The notes: generated by a model from the sequence alone, not told the origin. 40,772 nucleotides of DNA from Chloroflexota bacterium (GCA_020628815.1 JAHDEN010000040.1:1-40772), one strand, 5' to 3'; positions 7,920 to 16,899 are shown, counted from the stretch's first letter. Numbers and translations: made by a program.

Positions 7920-8600
7920 TTACATTGCTTTGGCTTTAAGCTTCGCCTGTTTCGCGCGCTCTTTACGAAAAGCCACGATTTTAGCTTTCACAGGTTCTAT
8001 GCGGATGATCAAAAAGATGGTCAAAATCGCAACAAGGGCGAACGGCCAGTTATAGTCGTTCCGTGCTTGCAAAATGTAGTGGATCACGGCCAAAATGGCT
8101 GACAGATAGACCCAACGGTGCAACGACTTCCAGCGCTTGCCCAGCTTGCGCATCGACCACTTGTTAGAGGTAATCGCGAGCGGGAGCATAATCAGGATAC
8201 TGACAAAGCCCACAGTTGCGTAGCGTCGCTGAACAATTTCAGTCAGAACCGCACCTAAATCTAAGCCGAAGTCCAGCACCACAAAAATGGTAAGGTGAAG
8301 GGCCGCATACAGAAAGGCGTATAAACCAAGCGGTTTGCGCAGTGGGCCTAAAATGCTCCAGCCAAACACAATGTTGAGCGGTGTAATTGCCAGAGACAAA
8401 ACAAGCAAAATAACGGCCGGAAAGCCTGTGCGCAAAATCGCAGCATTCACTTCTTCGACACCCAAGTTATAGGTGTAGTAATCAATGTACAGCCATACCA
8501 ACGGAATCAAGGACCCAACATGGGTGATTGCTTTGAGCACTTGAAGCTGCTGCTTTTTGCTAAATTTGTTTGCTGATTTTTTAGTTGCTACTGCTGCCAT
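7920..8600 (-). CDS. msrQ: MsrQ, haem-binding membrane subunit of periplasmic methionine-sulfoxide reductase
   Basis: This is a 226-residue integral membrane protein of the ferric-reductase-like (YedZ/MsrQ) family, with about six transmembrane helices. Conserved His residues are visible in ALHLTIF, SLHRWVY and AVIHYIL, the positions that ligate b-type haem in the family. MsrQ passes electrons from the quinone pool or flavin to MsrP, which repairs oxidised methionine outside the cytoplasmic membrane. The start is supported by a strong GGAGGT Shine-Dalgarno sequence on the minus strand just upstream. It lies 68 nt downstream of msrP, with a perfect 9-bp hairpin in the gap. Confidence 0.9.
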   Translation of the reverse strand: MAAVATKKSANKFSKKQQLQVLKAITHVGSLIPLVWLYIDYYTYNLGVEEVNAAILRTGFPAVILLVLSLAITPLNIVFGWSILGPLRKPLGLYAFLYAALHLTIFVVLDFGLDLGAVLTEIVQRRYATVGFVSILIMLPLAITSNKWSMRKLGKRWKSLHRWVYLSAILAVIHYILQARNDYNWPFALVAILTIFLIIRIEPVKAKIVAFRKERAKQAKLKAKAM

Positions 8601-8629
8601 AATCTTGACCTCCCGGCCGAAATTTTTAA

Positions 8630-8656
8630 CCGTTCAGGCTTTGGCGACCTGAACGG
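8630..8656 (-). promoter_or_regulatory. intercistronic hairpin between msrP and msrQ
   Basis: CCGTTCAGG and CCTGAACGG form a perfect 9-bp stem with a 9-nt loop in the 68-nt gap between the genes. The following TTAAAAATTT is too weak for a strong terminator. The hairpin could lower msrQ expression relative to msrP or stabilise the msrP mRNA end. Confidence 0.5.
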
Positions 8657-8668
8657 GATAAGTCTAAA

Positions 8669-9682
8669 TTAGAAGTTTTCGCGTAAATCTAATCCTGAAT
8701 ACAAGCTTGCGACTTGCTCTTCATATCCATTAAATTTTAGCGTTTCACGACGGCTAAATTCACCAATACGGCGCTCGCTCGCCTGTGACCAGCGTGGGTG
8801 AGATACATCAGGATTAACGTTTGAATAAAATCCGTATTCGTTAGGTGCGGCCGCCATCCACAAAGATGTGGGTTGTTCGTCTGTCAGTTCAATTTTGACA
8901 ATCGACTTAATGCTCTTGAAACCATATTTCCAAGGGACAACCAAACGGACAGGTGCGCCATTTTGTGGGAGCAAACTTTGTCCATAAATTCCGGTTGCCA
9001 TCAGGGTCAAGTCATGCATCGCTTCTTCAACCGTCAACCCTTCAACATAGGGCCAGTTGTACCACGGGCTTGAAAGCCCCGGCATCTGTTCTGGGTCGGC
9101 CAATGTTTCAAAGCGCACATATTTGGCGTTTGAAGTTGGATCAACCTCTTTTAATAATTTTGAGAGCTGGAACCCTTGCCATGGGATTACCATCGACCAT
9201 GCTTCTACACAGCGAAGACGGTAAATGCGCTCTTCTTGATCATATTTTGAGAGCAGATCCTCCATCCCATAGGTGCCGGGGTTGTTAACCATACCGGTAA
9301 CTTCAATTGACCATGGATCGGTTTTAAAGTTTTGCGATAGCCCTTTTACGCCTTCTTTGTCGGTGGTGAACTCATAGTAGTTGTTGTAGCTGGTGATGTC
9401 TTCAAATGAATTCAACGGATCGCCTAGCTCGTCCGTTTGACCGGCGACCACTTCTACCATGTCTGTTTCTGTCTCTGCCACAGCTTCGCCACTGGTCGCT
9501 GCTGTTGCTGTTGGTTCGGCCGCGCTTTCGGGTGGAACCCGCTCCGGCCGGCAAGCTGCCATAATCGATCCGGCCGCAATTGCACCTGCGCCACGGATAA
9601 ATTGACGGCGAGTTTTATATAAACTCTCTGATGTGATTTCTGATGATGGAATTTCAATCCCTGATTTTCTTTTGATCAACAT
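8669..9682 (-). CDS. msrP: MsrP, molybdopterin methionine-sulfoxide reductase catalytic subunit
   Basis: This is the periplasmic molybdopterin enzyme of the sulfite-oxidase fold (YedY/MsrP), which reduces methionine sulfoxide in exported proteins. [10 protein letters not shown] (residues 24-33) is a twin-arginine signal, and IMAAC (40-44) looks like a lipobox, so the protein may be Tat-exported and lipid-anchored at Cys44. A Thr/Ala/Glu-rich linker follows (about 50-80). Cys158 in [10 protein letters not shown] is the molybdenum ligand. The length of 337 fits the family. A GAGAG Shine-Dalgarno-like run precedes the ATG. The partner msrQ is directly downstream. The lipoprotein form is less common than the soluble enterobacterial one. 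Confidence 0.93.
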   Translation of the reverse strand: MLIKRKSGIEIPSSEITSESLYKTRRQFIRGAGAIAAGSIMAACRPERVPPESAAEPTATAATSGEAVAETETDMVEVVAGQTDELGDPLNSFEDITSYNNYYEFTTDKEGVKGLSQNFKTDPWSIEVTGMVNNPGTYGMEDLLSKYDQEERIYRLRCVEAWSMVIPWQGFQLSKLLKEVDPTSNAKYVRFETLADPEQMPGLSSPWYNWPYVEGLTVEEAMHDLTLMATGIYGQSLLPQNGAPVRLVVPWKYGFKSIKSIVKIELTDEQPTSLWMAAAPNEYGFYSNVNPDVSHPRWSQASERRIGEFSRRETLKFNGYEEQVASLYSGLDLRENF

Positions 9683-10058
9683 AATAATTCTCTCTGCTCT
9701 TTATCGCTTTTCTTCAAGCAATTAATTTATCGTCCCAATCTAGCCTGTAAAACGTACCAGTTGGGGCGCTTGTATTTCATGACTAGATTTTATGGTGAAA
9801 TCTTTCCAATTTGTCCTGATTTAAGCCGGTGTTGAGGTCTCCGTAATCTCTCTGTAACATTTGAACCTTAAATATTACATCTGGACTACGCAGTCACATT
9901 ATAAAAAGAAACACCGACATCTTCCAGAGAAAATAGTCCAATTGATGTAACGCCGATGTAACGCCAAATTTGAAAGAATATGCACCAATCAGTTTAAATT
10001 TCAAATCTAAATTGTTTGTTTAAAACGGCATAAATTTATCAAATAAAGGCGGGATAAG
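9683..10058. other. 376-bp divergent intergenic region (msrP / DUF3592-like gene)
   Basis: No ORF is credible here. The region must hold the msrP promoter on the minus strand and the promoter of the gene at 10059 on the plus strand. The only striking element is the tandem direct repeat at 9944-9965. TGTAAC also occurs near 9851. The region contains no CGGCCG. Confidence 0.5.
9944..9965. repeat. tandem 11-bp direct repeat, possible operator
   Basis: GATGTAACGCC occurs twice back to back (9944-9954 and 9955-9965). An 11-bp period is about one helical turn, so a protein could bind both copies on the same face of the DNA upstream of msrP. This is inference from spacing only. Confidence 0.35.
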
Positions 10059-10541
10059 ATGAGAGATGCAAAAAACTGGCTCATGTGGGCGGGGGTATGT
10101 CTGCTCTTTTTCGGGATGCTTTTCGGAATTTTGGCCCTAACGCAGAGTGAGATCCAAGAATTCAGAACCGATGGATTTCCGGCCGAGGCTACTATTTTAG
10201 AAAAACGGGAACGGCGGGAACGAACATCACAGGGAAACAGCCAAACGGTGCATGAATTTAATGTCTCATATTTCAACAAATCAGAAACTGATGAAACCAA
10301 GATCGTTGATGTAGGCACATATCAAACCGCAACGATCAAGGTTAAAAGAAGAAATTATAATCAGGCAGAGACCGGAGACACCGTAAACATTCTCTTTTTG
10401 CCCAGTGATCCTCGAGATGCAAAACTAGCTGACGAAGTTGAAAACTGGAATGGGATTGGGTTATATATTTTTATGGCTCCCTTTGTGATCGGATTTTTTA
10501 TCTGCCTGATTGGGGCGACAATTAGCTACTTTAGGTCTTAA
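10059..10541 (+). CDS. DUF3592-like membrane protein
   Basis: This 160-residue protein has an N-terminal transmembrane helix (about residues 7-28), a central soluble beta-rich domain (about 35-125) and a second C-terminal helix (about 130-156). A membrane anchor, a domain with Y-x(n)-V-x-Y-x-P-x-(D/N)P-like content (here ILFLPSDPRDAKL) and a terminal helix match the DUF3592 layout, whose function is unknown. The start has GGCGGGAT upstream as a weak ribosome site. It converges with the next gene with only 3 nt between the stops. Confidence 0.65.
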   Translation: MRDAKNWLMWAGVCLLFFGMLFGILALTQSEIQEFRTDGFPAEATILEKRERRERTSQGNSQTVHEFNVSYFNKSETDETKIVDVGTYQTATIKVKRRNYNQAETGDTVNILFLPSDPRDAKLADEVENWNGIGLYIFMAPFVIGFFICLIGATISYFRS

Positions 10542-10544
10542 GGC

Positions 10545-11495
10545 TTAGTCGTCGTAACCCATTATGATCATCACGATAAGCGCAAAAGCATAAATGAAAG
10601 GGACCATTGCAGTCAGATGGATCAATCGCATCGACAAGTTGGAGGCCACAACCTTAACATCCACTTCAACCTGATTGATCTTAAAGATGGTTAGGGCAAG
10701 TGCACCAACGAACACACCAACCACAAACATCCCTAGTAAAACGCTTAGAACGAACCAGAGGCCAAAAAACAACCCGAAAATACCAAGCCCGACGGCCAAC
10801 CCAACGAATGAGACGACGATCATCCGGGCCGAAGGCAACCTAACAAAAAATCTATTACGAGACCGAGTCACAAGTAGCGGAATGAGCGTATAAAGCAAAA
10901 CTAGGCCCGCCATGCTCCAATAACTCAGATAACCGGTTAGCTTTTCTTCCGGCTGATAGCCCAAGAAGAGATTGCGCCAGTTACGCCAGCTGGCTCGATC
11001 AGCTAAAACACTTTCCGCCAATTCGCCTCCTGAGAGATGGACACCGGAAAATATCGAATATGGGCCGTCTTGAGGCCCTGTTATCGCACCTAATCGGCAA
11101 CGAATTTTTTCTTCACCATATGTAGCAAAGCAAACTTTGGTCGATCTATCCCATGCGAGTTCGTAAGCAACAATCGGTGCGCTAATTTCCAGAAGTTTGC
11201 CATCAATCATCATTGAGCAGTCTCGGAGTCCACCAGTAGAACCTCCTTGAACACAGTCTAAAGCTCGGCCGTGAAAATAGATATCTGCGCCAATAACCTT
11301 AACCCCATAAATCTCATTGTACGGAGCAGCCTGTGTTGATGCGAAAAAAAATGGAACAAACGAAACAACCATGAAAACAAACCACACGGCCAGCACTCTG
11401 AAGAAGTGTTGGAGTCTTGGGTTAAATGTAAATTCAGGTTTGTCGGCCGCCCGTGGTTCATTATCTGTAGATGAGTTTGGTACTGATGAATGCAT
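10545..11495 (-). CDS. multi-pass membrane protein with extracytoplasmic domain, unknown function
   Basis: This is a 316-residue protein. A polar N-terminus (1-30) precedes a transmembrane helix (about 33-54). A soluble domain of about 120 residues follows (about 56-175) with four Cys (in ALDCVQ, LRDCSM, KVCFAT and IRCRLG) that could form disulfides outside the membrane. The C-terminal half holds about four further helices (from about 188 to 312). I recognise no family. It ends 3 nt from the convergent gene at 10059 and has no shared operon partner. Low CGGCCG content hints that it is less adapted to this genome than its neighbours. Confidence 0.6.
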   Translation of the reverse strand: MHSSVPNSSTDNEPRAADKPEFTFNPRLQHFFRVLAVWFVFMVVSFVPFFFASTQAAPYNEIYGVKVIGADIYFHGRALDCVQGGSTGGLRDCSMMIDGKLLEISAPIVAYELAWDRSTKVCFATYGEEKIRCRLGAITGPQDGPYSIFSGVHLSGGELAESVLADRASWRNWRNLFLGYQPEEKLTGYLSYWSMAGLVLLYTLIPLLVTRSRNRFFVRLPSARMIVVSFVGLAVGLGIFGLFFGLWFVLSVLLGMFVVGVFVGALALTIFKINQVEVDVKVVASNLSMRLIHLTAMVPFIYAFALIVMIIMGYDD

Positions 11496-11555
11496 AAAAT
11501 GTCTCCTGCAACCGCATCGGCGATCGCTAGAGAATAGTTTACAGACGTCAACCGT

Positions 11556-11589
11556 CCCATCAAGAACCCAGGGTTTAGTTCTTGATGGG
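11556..11589. repeat. perfect 12-bp inverted repeat in the intergenic region
   Basis: CCCATCAAGAAC and GTTCTTGATGGG are perfectly complementary with a 10-nt loop. There is no T-run on either side, so it is not a classical intrinsic terminator. It lies between the pepT 3' end and the start of the membrane protein gene on the same strand, close to a second small palindrome at 11629-11644 (GGTGTCT/AGACACC). Confidence 0.5.
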
Positions 11590-11655
11590 TCTCAAGGCTC
11601 AATTACACAGCCATCGAGTTCTGGCTAAGGTGTCTGTAGACACCCCACATTTCGA

Positions 11656-12906
11656 TTAATCGGCCGATTGTTGCCACAGCTTAGTCAGCTCAATGCACAG
11701 CTCTGTCGCTTTTTCCATGTCGTGCAGGCTCACCCATTCCAACGGCCCATGAAAATTTTGCATCCCTGTAAACAGATTAGGGGTTGGCAATCCCATCTCC
11801 GTTAACCGAGAGCCGTCTGTGCCACCCCGAATCGGTTTACTAATCACTTCCACGCCGATGTTTTCACACGCTTGGCGGGCCAAATCAACCGGCCGCATAT
11901 CGTTTTCAAGCCAGTATCGCATATTGCGATATTGGGGTTTGATGTCCACCGTTACTTTGGCCCGTGGCTCAAGCTTTTGCACGGCCGTCGCTTTATCCTG
12001 AACGATTTGACCCAGCATGGCCAACCCATCCCGCTCAAAATCACGAATGATCAGGTGAACCTCGGCCGCCGCTGCCCCACCGTCAATTTGATACACATGG
12101 ATAAACCCTTCACGACCTTCCGTTGTTTCGGGCGACATCTCTTCTTGCGGCAACGCATCTACAAATTTTGCAGCAAGATGCATGGCGTTAACCATTTTTC
12201 CTTTTGAGTAGCCTGGATGGATCGAAACCCCTTCGATCTTGACCTTGGCCCCATCGGCCGAAAATGTTTCGTAGATAATTTCTCCACGTTCAGACCCATC
12301 GAGCGTATACGCAAAATCAACCCCAGCATCTTCAAGTTTAAAATTGCTCACCCCTTTGCCGATTTCTTCGTCGGGGGTAAACGCCAGCACAATTTTGCCA
12401 TGCGGTATGTCTGGGTTATTTAAAAGATAGGTTCCCAAGGCCATACAGATCGCCACACCCGCTTTGTCGTCTGCACCCAACAGGGTTGTCCCATCACTGG
12501 TGACCACATCCTCCCCAACTTTTTGCATCAGGTACGGCGAATTCTCGGCCGTCAGCACCATTTCGCTGTTGCCCGGCAGGGTGATTTCTGAGCCATCGTA
12601 ATTGCGATGCACAATCGGTTTTACGTTGGCCCCAGCATACGCGGGCGATGTGTCAACGTGTGCAAAATACGCCACGGCCGGAATATTGGGGTTCGGATCC
12701 GTTGCCGGAATCGTGGCAAACACAGTGGCATAATCAGTCAGTTTCACATCACTCGCCCCCATCTCTTTTAGCTCATCAACCAACAAATTGAGCAAATCAT
12801 ATTGACACGCGGTGCTAGGCACTTCGGTTGAAAACTCATCACTGGTTGTGTCGATTTTGACATAGCGTAAAAACCGTTCTTCTAATTCTTGGCGAATGGC
12901 TGACAT
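11656..12906 (-). CDS. pepT: peptidase T (tripeptide aminopeptidase, M20B)
   Basis: This is a cytosolic di-zinc aminopeptidase that removes the N-terminal residue from tripeptides. Metal and catalytic motifs are visible in order: HVDT (His83, Asp85), GADDKAG (Asp146 bridging ligand), TPDEEIG (Glu180 general base, Glu181 ligand), the dimerisation-domain segment VSIHPGYSKGKMVNA, and the late His ligand in QNFHGPLEW. The 416 residues fit the family's usual 405-420. The start is set by AGGAGA six bases upstream of the ATG. It is a single gene with its own upstream region. The hairpins downstream are not typical terminators. Confidence 0.96.
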   Translation of the reverse strand: MSAIRQELEERFLRYVKIDTTSDEFSTEVPSTACQYDLLNLLVDELKEMGASDVKLTDYATVFATIPATDPNPNIPAVAYFAHVDTSPAYAGANVKPIVHRNYDGSEITLPGNSEMVLTAENSPYLMQKVGEDVVTSDGTTLLGADDKAGVAICMALGTYLLNNPDIPHGKIVLAFTPDEEIGKGVSNFKLEDAGVDFAYTLDGSERGEIIYETFSADGAKVKIEGVSIHPGYSKGKMVNAMHLAAKFVDALPQEEMSPETTEGREGFIHVYQIDGGAAAAEVHLIIRDFERDGLAMLGQIVQDKATAVQKLEPRAKVTVDIKPQYRNMRYWLENDMRPVDLARQACENIGVEVISKPIRGGTDGSRLTEMGLPTPNLFTGMQNFHGPLEWVSLHDMEKATELCIELTKLWQQSAD

Positions 12907-13299
12907 GGGAACTCTCCTGATTCTTTGATCGTTAGTGTTTTATGAAAATGTTCTCTAAATTTCAGCATCCGGTGTTTGAACAAACAAAGATTAACCAGGT
13001 GAATATCTAAAGAAACGTTTAAGAAACCACCATTTAAATTCACCTTTCGGTAAAGATGAGTGTCCAGGCGCGCATGGGTGGCAATGCACGCATGTTTTGA
13101 CAATTGTCGTTTATCAAAAACTTCAACAGTCCAACACACATCATGCTGCGTCATACTTGACGTGGTTCTAGTATCTAAAAAGGTGCAATGTTTAACAAGG
13201 GCTTAAAATATCTTTCATTGGAAAATAAAGGCTTTACAAGTACTATTCTCCTTGGGAAATCGCCCACAATAAATCACCAATCTCTTTCTGTATTACTCG
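12907..13299. other. 393-bp divergent intergenic region (pepT / Death-like FGE gene)
   Basis: It contains the pepT ribosome site (AGGAGA, 12913-12918). It also holds an 8-bp inverted repeat AGGTGAAT/ATTCACCT (12997-13004 and 13038-13045) and the palindrome GACAATTGTC (13099-13108). TTGACG occurs at 13157 without a good -10 at normal spacing. A minus-strand ORF from 13154 overlapping pepT has no coding character. The region contains no CGGCCG. Confidence 0.45.
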
Positions 13300-14928
13300 A
13301 TGGATAAACTGAAGCTCCTCGAAATTTGTCGAGACCGACTCTCATTAGAAGAATTTAAAGACGCCTGCTTCGCTCTGGACATTCCGGCCGATGATTTTCC
13401 CGGTGGACTTTCTGATCGATTCCGCGATCTGATCAACCATTTAGACAAGCGACAGCAGCTAAACGATCTAATCCTGTGGTTGACCGAAGAGCGGCCGGAC
13501 ATCGATCTTACCGAGGTTCTAGACCTCCCCAAATCAAACTACATTCCACCTGAGTACAATCCGGCCGATCGCTTCGCTCCAGTTGAACCGGATGAGAAAA
13601 AAGAAGACCCAACTGAATTTAGCATTTCTGGCGGCCGGAGCGGCTGTTCGGTTAATTTTGGGATTGTTTCTCTTTTAGCGCTGCTTGGGATCGGGTTCCT
13701 CATCGTCTATATCGGGCTTGGCACACAATCAAGCCGAGAGTTCCCCAATGTGTTTGTGACGGTAACATCAACCCCGACCAACACCCCCACGCCGACCCAA
13801 ACAGCCACAAACACCCCATCACCAACAGCTACACCCACCGCAACCCCGACAAAAACACAAACCCCAACACCCACAGAAACGGCCGAGCCAACAAGCTCGC
13901 CAACGGCCGAACCGACAGCGACCATCACCTCAACCCCGACAGAAACTGGAACGCCAACGATCACCCCCACTCCCACGCAGACCGGCACACCGACTCAAAC
14001 TGGTACGCCAACCTCGACTGCAACCCCAACTAACACAGCCACGCCAACTCCAACCGGTACGGCCACACCAATCGCTCAACTTGCAACGCCCCCGTTTACA
14101 CAGACAGAAGGGGATCAATGGGAACGGCCGCGAGACGGAATGAACACGATCTTCATTCCAGGTGGCACTTTCTTGATCAAGGACTTCACAAACGGGCAAA
14201 AGGGAACTGAAACCGTCTCAACCTCTTTGAACGATTTTTGGATCGATCAAACAGAAGTGACGTTCGAAATGTATGACATCTGTGTTCGCAGCGGTGCCTG
14301 TGAGTCAGAAAGAACGTCTGAACTCCAAACCATGCTCAAAAATGAGTCGCTTGATTCTCCATTTAGCTATCCCATCATCCATGTTAACTGGTATCAGGCA
14401 CAAAATTACTGCCAATGGGCCGGTGGAGACCTCCCGACAGAAGCTCAGTGGGAATTTGCGGCCGGTTCTCGCCCAGACAACACCTTAGGGGCATTTTTGT
14501 GGGAGGGAGAAGTAGACGAATCTGACGATCTTTGCGACTTTGCGCATTACGACGGTTGCCCGGTTGATAACAAAAACAACGTTGTTCCTTCTCCCATTTT
14601 TGTCGGCCGAAAAACCAAAGGAATTACCCAGCAAGGAGTATTTGATATGGCAGGCAATGTCTATGAATGGACAAAAGGAATTCAAGACTTTGTCTTCATT
14701 CCATCAAATCTTGCTCCCAGCTCAGGCTATCCGGCACCTGGCGTGGAAGAGGAGTCTCAGCTTGGCAGCGCTCTATCCCCACCCATTTCCCGTGTTCTCA
14801 AAGGGGGCAGCTTCTTTGATTCATCCGATGTTCTGAAAGTAACAGATCGAGGTGGGTTACCAGAAGGATCATCACAAGAGACGATCGGCTTCCGCTGTGT
14901 CATGCCCGCCACCCCGGCCGATGAATAG
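13300..14928 (+). CDS. Death-like effector-associated domain / TM / Thr-Pro linker / FGE-sulfatase-like domain protein
   Basis: This is a 542-residue multi-domain protein. Residues 1-70 form a helical bundle ending in LTEERPDID that resembles the bacterial effector-associated (Death-like) adaptor domains. Then come a charged linker, one transmembrane helix (about 118-140), a long Thr/Pro-rich repeat (about 156-262) and an FGE-sulfatase/SUMF1-type domain (about 283-538) with [49 protein letters not shown] and IGFRCV. The copper-binding Cys pair of true formylglycine-generating enzymes is absent after RVLKGGSFF, so this copy probably binds a ligand or protein rather than making formylglycine. 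The topology suggests an outside sensor coupled to an inside adaptor domain. The next gene overlaps its end. Confidence 0.8.
   Translation: MDKLKLLEICRDRLSLEEFKDACFALDIPADDFPGGLSDRFRDLINHLDKRQQLNDLILWLTEERPDIDLTEVLDLPKSNYIPPEYNPADRFAPVEPDEKKEDPTEFSISGGRSGCSVNFGIVSLLALLGIGFLIVYIGLGTQSSREFPNVFVTVTSTPTNTPTPTQTATNTPSPTATPTATPTKTQTPTPTETAEPTSSPTAEPTATITSTPTETGTPTITPTPTQTGTPTQTGTPTSTATPTNTATPTPTGTATPIAQLATPPFTQTEGDQWERPRDGMNTIFIPGGTFLIKDFTNGQKGTETVSTSLNDFWIDQTEVTFEMYDICVRSGACESERTSELQTMLKNESLDSPFSYPIIHVNWYQAQNYCQWAGGDLPTEAQWEFAAGSRPDNTLGAFLWEGEVDESDDLCDFAHYDGCPVDNKNNVVPSPIFVGRKTKGITQQGVFDMAGNVYEWTKGIQDFVFIPSNLAPSSGYPAPGVEEESQLGSALSPPISRVLKGGSFFDSSDVLKVTDRGGLPEGSSQETIGFRCVMPATPADE
13762..14080 (+). 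repeat. low-complexity Thr/Pro-encoding repeat inside the FGE gene
   Basis: ACN-CCN codons recur as TPT, TPTET, TGTPT and similar units, encoding an extended spacer of about 105 residues. Such linkers are common in exported Chloroflexota proteins and are probably glycosylated. Copy number may vary between strains. Confidence 0.8.
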
Positions 14929-15304
14929 CACGCGCAACCTCGCCTGGCCTCTTATTTTGACCTTCCTGATCATCATGGTCTGGATGCCGTTTGAAGGGAT
15001 ATTTTGGCTTGTGCTCAGCGTCGGCGTTTTGCTCACACTTGTGTGGGGATCAGTTGTATACCAATCCACGTTTCTACAAGGTTGGGGCTTGAACGCCCGC
15101 TTGGCCGCATTGGGGGGGATGGCAGGGCTCGCAGCCCCGGCCGTGGTTCTGGCGCTCATGGTCTTGAAAACCGGCGTTCACGCACACGGCCCAGAATTCA
15201 CCCCGGCCGAAATTAGCTGGGTAACCAACCAATTTTTCATTTGGCCCTTTGTTGCTGGCCTAATTGGATACGGAATCGGCTTGCTCAAAGCCAGCCAAAC
15301 CTGA
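14921..15304 (+). CDS. small four-helix membrane protein, unknown function
   Basis: This is a 127-residue protein with about four hydrophobic helices (about residues 8-26, 29-45, 58-80 and 101-120). I chose the ATG at 14921 because it overlaps the FGE-like gene's stop by 8 nt (ATGAATAG), a normal translational coupling. A longer reading from 14852 would add a basic stretch that duplicates coding sequence of the upstream gene. The tight coupling suggests it works with the Death-like/FGE protein, perhaps as a membrane partner, but no family is recognised. Confidence 0.65.
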   Translation: MNSTRNLAWPLILTFLIIMVWMPFEGIFWLVLSVGVLLTLVWGSVVYQSTFLQGWGLNARLAALGGMAGLAAPAVVLALMVLKTGVHAHGPEFTPAEISWVTNQFFIWPFVAGLIGYGIGLLKASQT

Positions 15305-15311
15305 ACAAACC

Positions 15312-16235
15312 ATGACCGATATAAAACCGATCATCGCAGAATCTGTGATTTACGATCTTCTGGCCAATACCTTTGACCAACCGATTACAGAGCTAACCTC
15401 GATTCAGAGCGGCCACATCTCCCAAGTCTTTTCGTTTCGCAGCGGAAACAACGCATACATCCTGCATTTCAGCAAAGAGCTGATGGGCAGTTTCCAAAAA
15501 GACAAATTTATCTACGACACCTTTGCTTCCCCAAAAATCCCCATCTCACCCGTTTTGGAGCTAGGTGAGGTCGATGGGTTGTATTACGCCATTTCACAAA
15601 AAATGGCCGGCCGGGAACTCCACTCCCTTTCAAAAGATGAATACGTGCAAACATTGCCCAGCAATATGGAGACATTGCTCGCCATCCACCAGACAGATGT
15701 GACCCCCTTTACCGGCTATAGCTGGCTAGATGAGGCTGGCAACGGGGCGATGGGGTCGTGGAGCGAGACATTGAGCAGCGTGATGCTAGAGAATCCAGAG
15801 GATTTTCACGGCCGTTGGCACGCCTTGTTCGAGACGATTTTAGAGCGTGATTACTTTGAAGCTGTTTTCCAAAAGATGCAAAGTTTGCTCCCGTTTTGTG
15901 CCAAAGATCGCTATCTGATTCATAGAGACTATGAGTACAACAATGTGCTGGCCGAAAACCAGAAAGTGACGGCCGTGCTCGACTGGGGCATGGCCAGCTA
16001 CGGCGACTTTGTTTACGACATCGCCTATCTTGATTTTTGGCGCGCAAACCTTGATCTAGCGACCCCGTTCCATGACTTCTATGCCCAAAATGGGATGGAC
16101 GTGTCACACTTTGATAAGCGATTTTCTTGCTGTACCCTTTATCAAGGGTTAGACGGGCTGCGTTTTTTTGGCAAGATGGGTGATAAAGATTCGATTGCCC
16201 ACATTCAAAAAATCCTTGCGCCGCATCTAGATTAA
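15312..16235 (+). CDS. aminoglycoside-phosphotransferase-family (APH) kinase
   Basis: This is a 307-residue protein-kinase-like fold small-molecule kinase. The catalytic loop is HRDYEYNN (Asp as base, Asn as Mg ligand), and the metal-binding DWG segment is AVLDWGMASYGDFVYD. The phosphorylation target cannot be told. Family members range from antibiotic-inactivating enzymes to kinases for sugars, choline or homoserine. The segment YSWLDEAGNGAMGSW recalls hygromycin-kinase-like relatives. The ATG at 15312 is 8 nt past the preceding stop. A longer frame from 15264 would run inside the upstream gene. It is likely part of the 13.3-17.7 kb transcription unit. Confidence 0.85.
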   Translation: MTDIKPIIAESVIYDLLANTFDQPITELTSIQSGHISQVFSFRSGNNAYILHFSKELMGSFQKDKFIYDTFASPKIPISPVLELGEVDGLYYAISQKMAGRELHSLSKDEYVQTLPSNMETLLAIHQTDVTPFTGYSWLDEAGNGAMGSWSETLSSVMLENPEDFHGRWHALFETILERDYFEAVFQKMQSLLPFCAKDRYLIHRDYEYNNVLAENQKVTAVLDWGMASYGDFVYDIAYLDFWRANLDLATPFHDFYAQNGMDVSHFDKRFSCCTLYQGLDGLRFFGKMGDKDSIAHIQKILAPHLD

Positions 16236-16269
16236 CTTGGTACGTGATGCGTAGAACGTGTTACGCATC
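16236..16269. repeat. 7-bp tandem repeat between the kinase and methyltransferase genes
   Basis: CGT cores at 16243, 16250 and 16257 are exactly 7 bp apart. An 8-bp inverted repeat (GATGCGTA 16246-16253 / TACGCATC 16262-16269) overlaps them. A possible GTG start at 16258 lies inside the repeat, which favours the ATG at 16279 for the next gene. Confidence 0.6.
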
Positions 16270-16278
16270 AACACGCAA

Positions 16279-16887
16279 ATGTCAGATTTTAAAGCCATCC
16301 ACCAACAAACCATGCGGGGCGTTTACGAACGCAACGCCCAAACTTGGGACGCTCAGCGGAACCGCTCGCTTGTAGAAAAAAGCTGGCTCGATAAATTTAT
16401 CAGCTTGCTCCCGGCCGGAGCCACCGTTCTTGACGTCGGGTGCGGCTCGGGCGAACCAATCGCCAAATATCTCATCGATCAAAACTTCTCTGTCATCGGC
16501 ATCGATGCGGCCGAAGCGATGATTGAGATTTGCACCCGTCGATATCCGCTTCACAAGTGGATAACAGCCGACATGCGTCAGCTTGATCTCGGCCGTCAGG
16601 TAGATGGGATCATCGCATGGGACAGTTTTTTCCATCTAAATCAAGATGAACAGCGCCAAACGTTACAGCGCTTTGCAACCCATCTTGCCCCCGGCGGGCC
16701 GCTGTTGCTCACCATTGGGCATGAGGCGGGCGAAGTGCTGGGTGCGGTTGCAGGAGAACGTGTTTACCATTCAAGCTTAGCCCCCGAAGAATACACATCG
16801 ATCTTAAAAACGGCCGGGCTACAACAAACTGAAATTGTGTTCCAAGACCCAACCTGCGGCCGGCGCACCGTTTTGCTGGCCTATTAG
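16279..16887 (+). CDS. class I SAM-dependent methyltransferase
   Basis: This is a 202-residue Rossmann-fold methyltransferase. Motif I is VLDVGCGSGEP (SAM-binding glycine loop), followed by the acidic VIGIDAAEAMI strand end, then ITADMRQLDL and IIAWDSFFHL (motif IV region), and PGGPLLLTIG. It resembles small-molecule methyltransferases of the UbiE/Methyltransf_25 type. The substrate is unknown. The ATG at 16279 is preferred over a GTG at 16258 that lies in an intergenic repeat. The gene follows an APH-family kinase by 43 nt and precedes an uncharacterised small gene by 12 nt. Confidence 0.87.
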   Translation: MSDFKAIHQQTMRGVYERNAQTWDAQRNRSLVEKSWLDKFISLLPAGATVLDVGCGSGEPIAKYLIDQNFSVIGIDAAEAMIEICTRRYPLHKWITADMRQLDLGRQVDGIIAWDSFFHLNQDEQRQTLQRFATHLAPGGPLLLTIGHEAGEVLGAVAGERVYHSSLAPEEYTSILKTAGLQQTEIVFQDPTCGRRTVLLAY

Positions 16888-16899
16888 TTACAACCGATC

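Noticed and set aside
12882..13154. 90-codon minus-strand ORF upstream of pepT
   Set aside because: It overlaps the pepT start, lacks a ribosome site and family features, and covers the region with the pepT Shine-Dalgarno sequence.
13762..14080. Dense short repeats that could be taken for a CRISPR or satellite array
   Set aside because: They are in-frame Thr/Pro codons within one long ORF, with no constant repeat plus unique spacer pattern.
13300..14928. Active formylglycine-generating enzyme for sulfatase maturation
   Set aside because: The required Cys pair in the C-terminal segment is missing and no sulfatase gene is nearby.
15312..16235. Aminoglycoside resistance gene
   Set aside because: Only general APH-fold motifs are visible. 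The context is chromosomal with no mobile element, so a resistance function is not supported.
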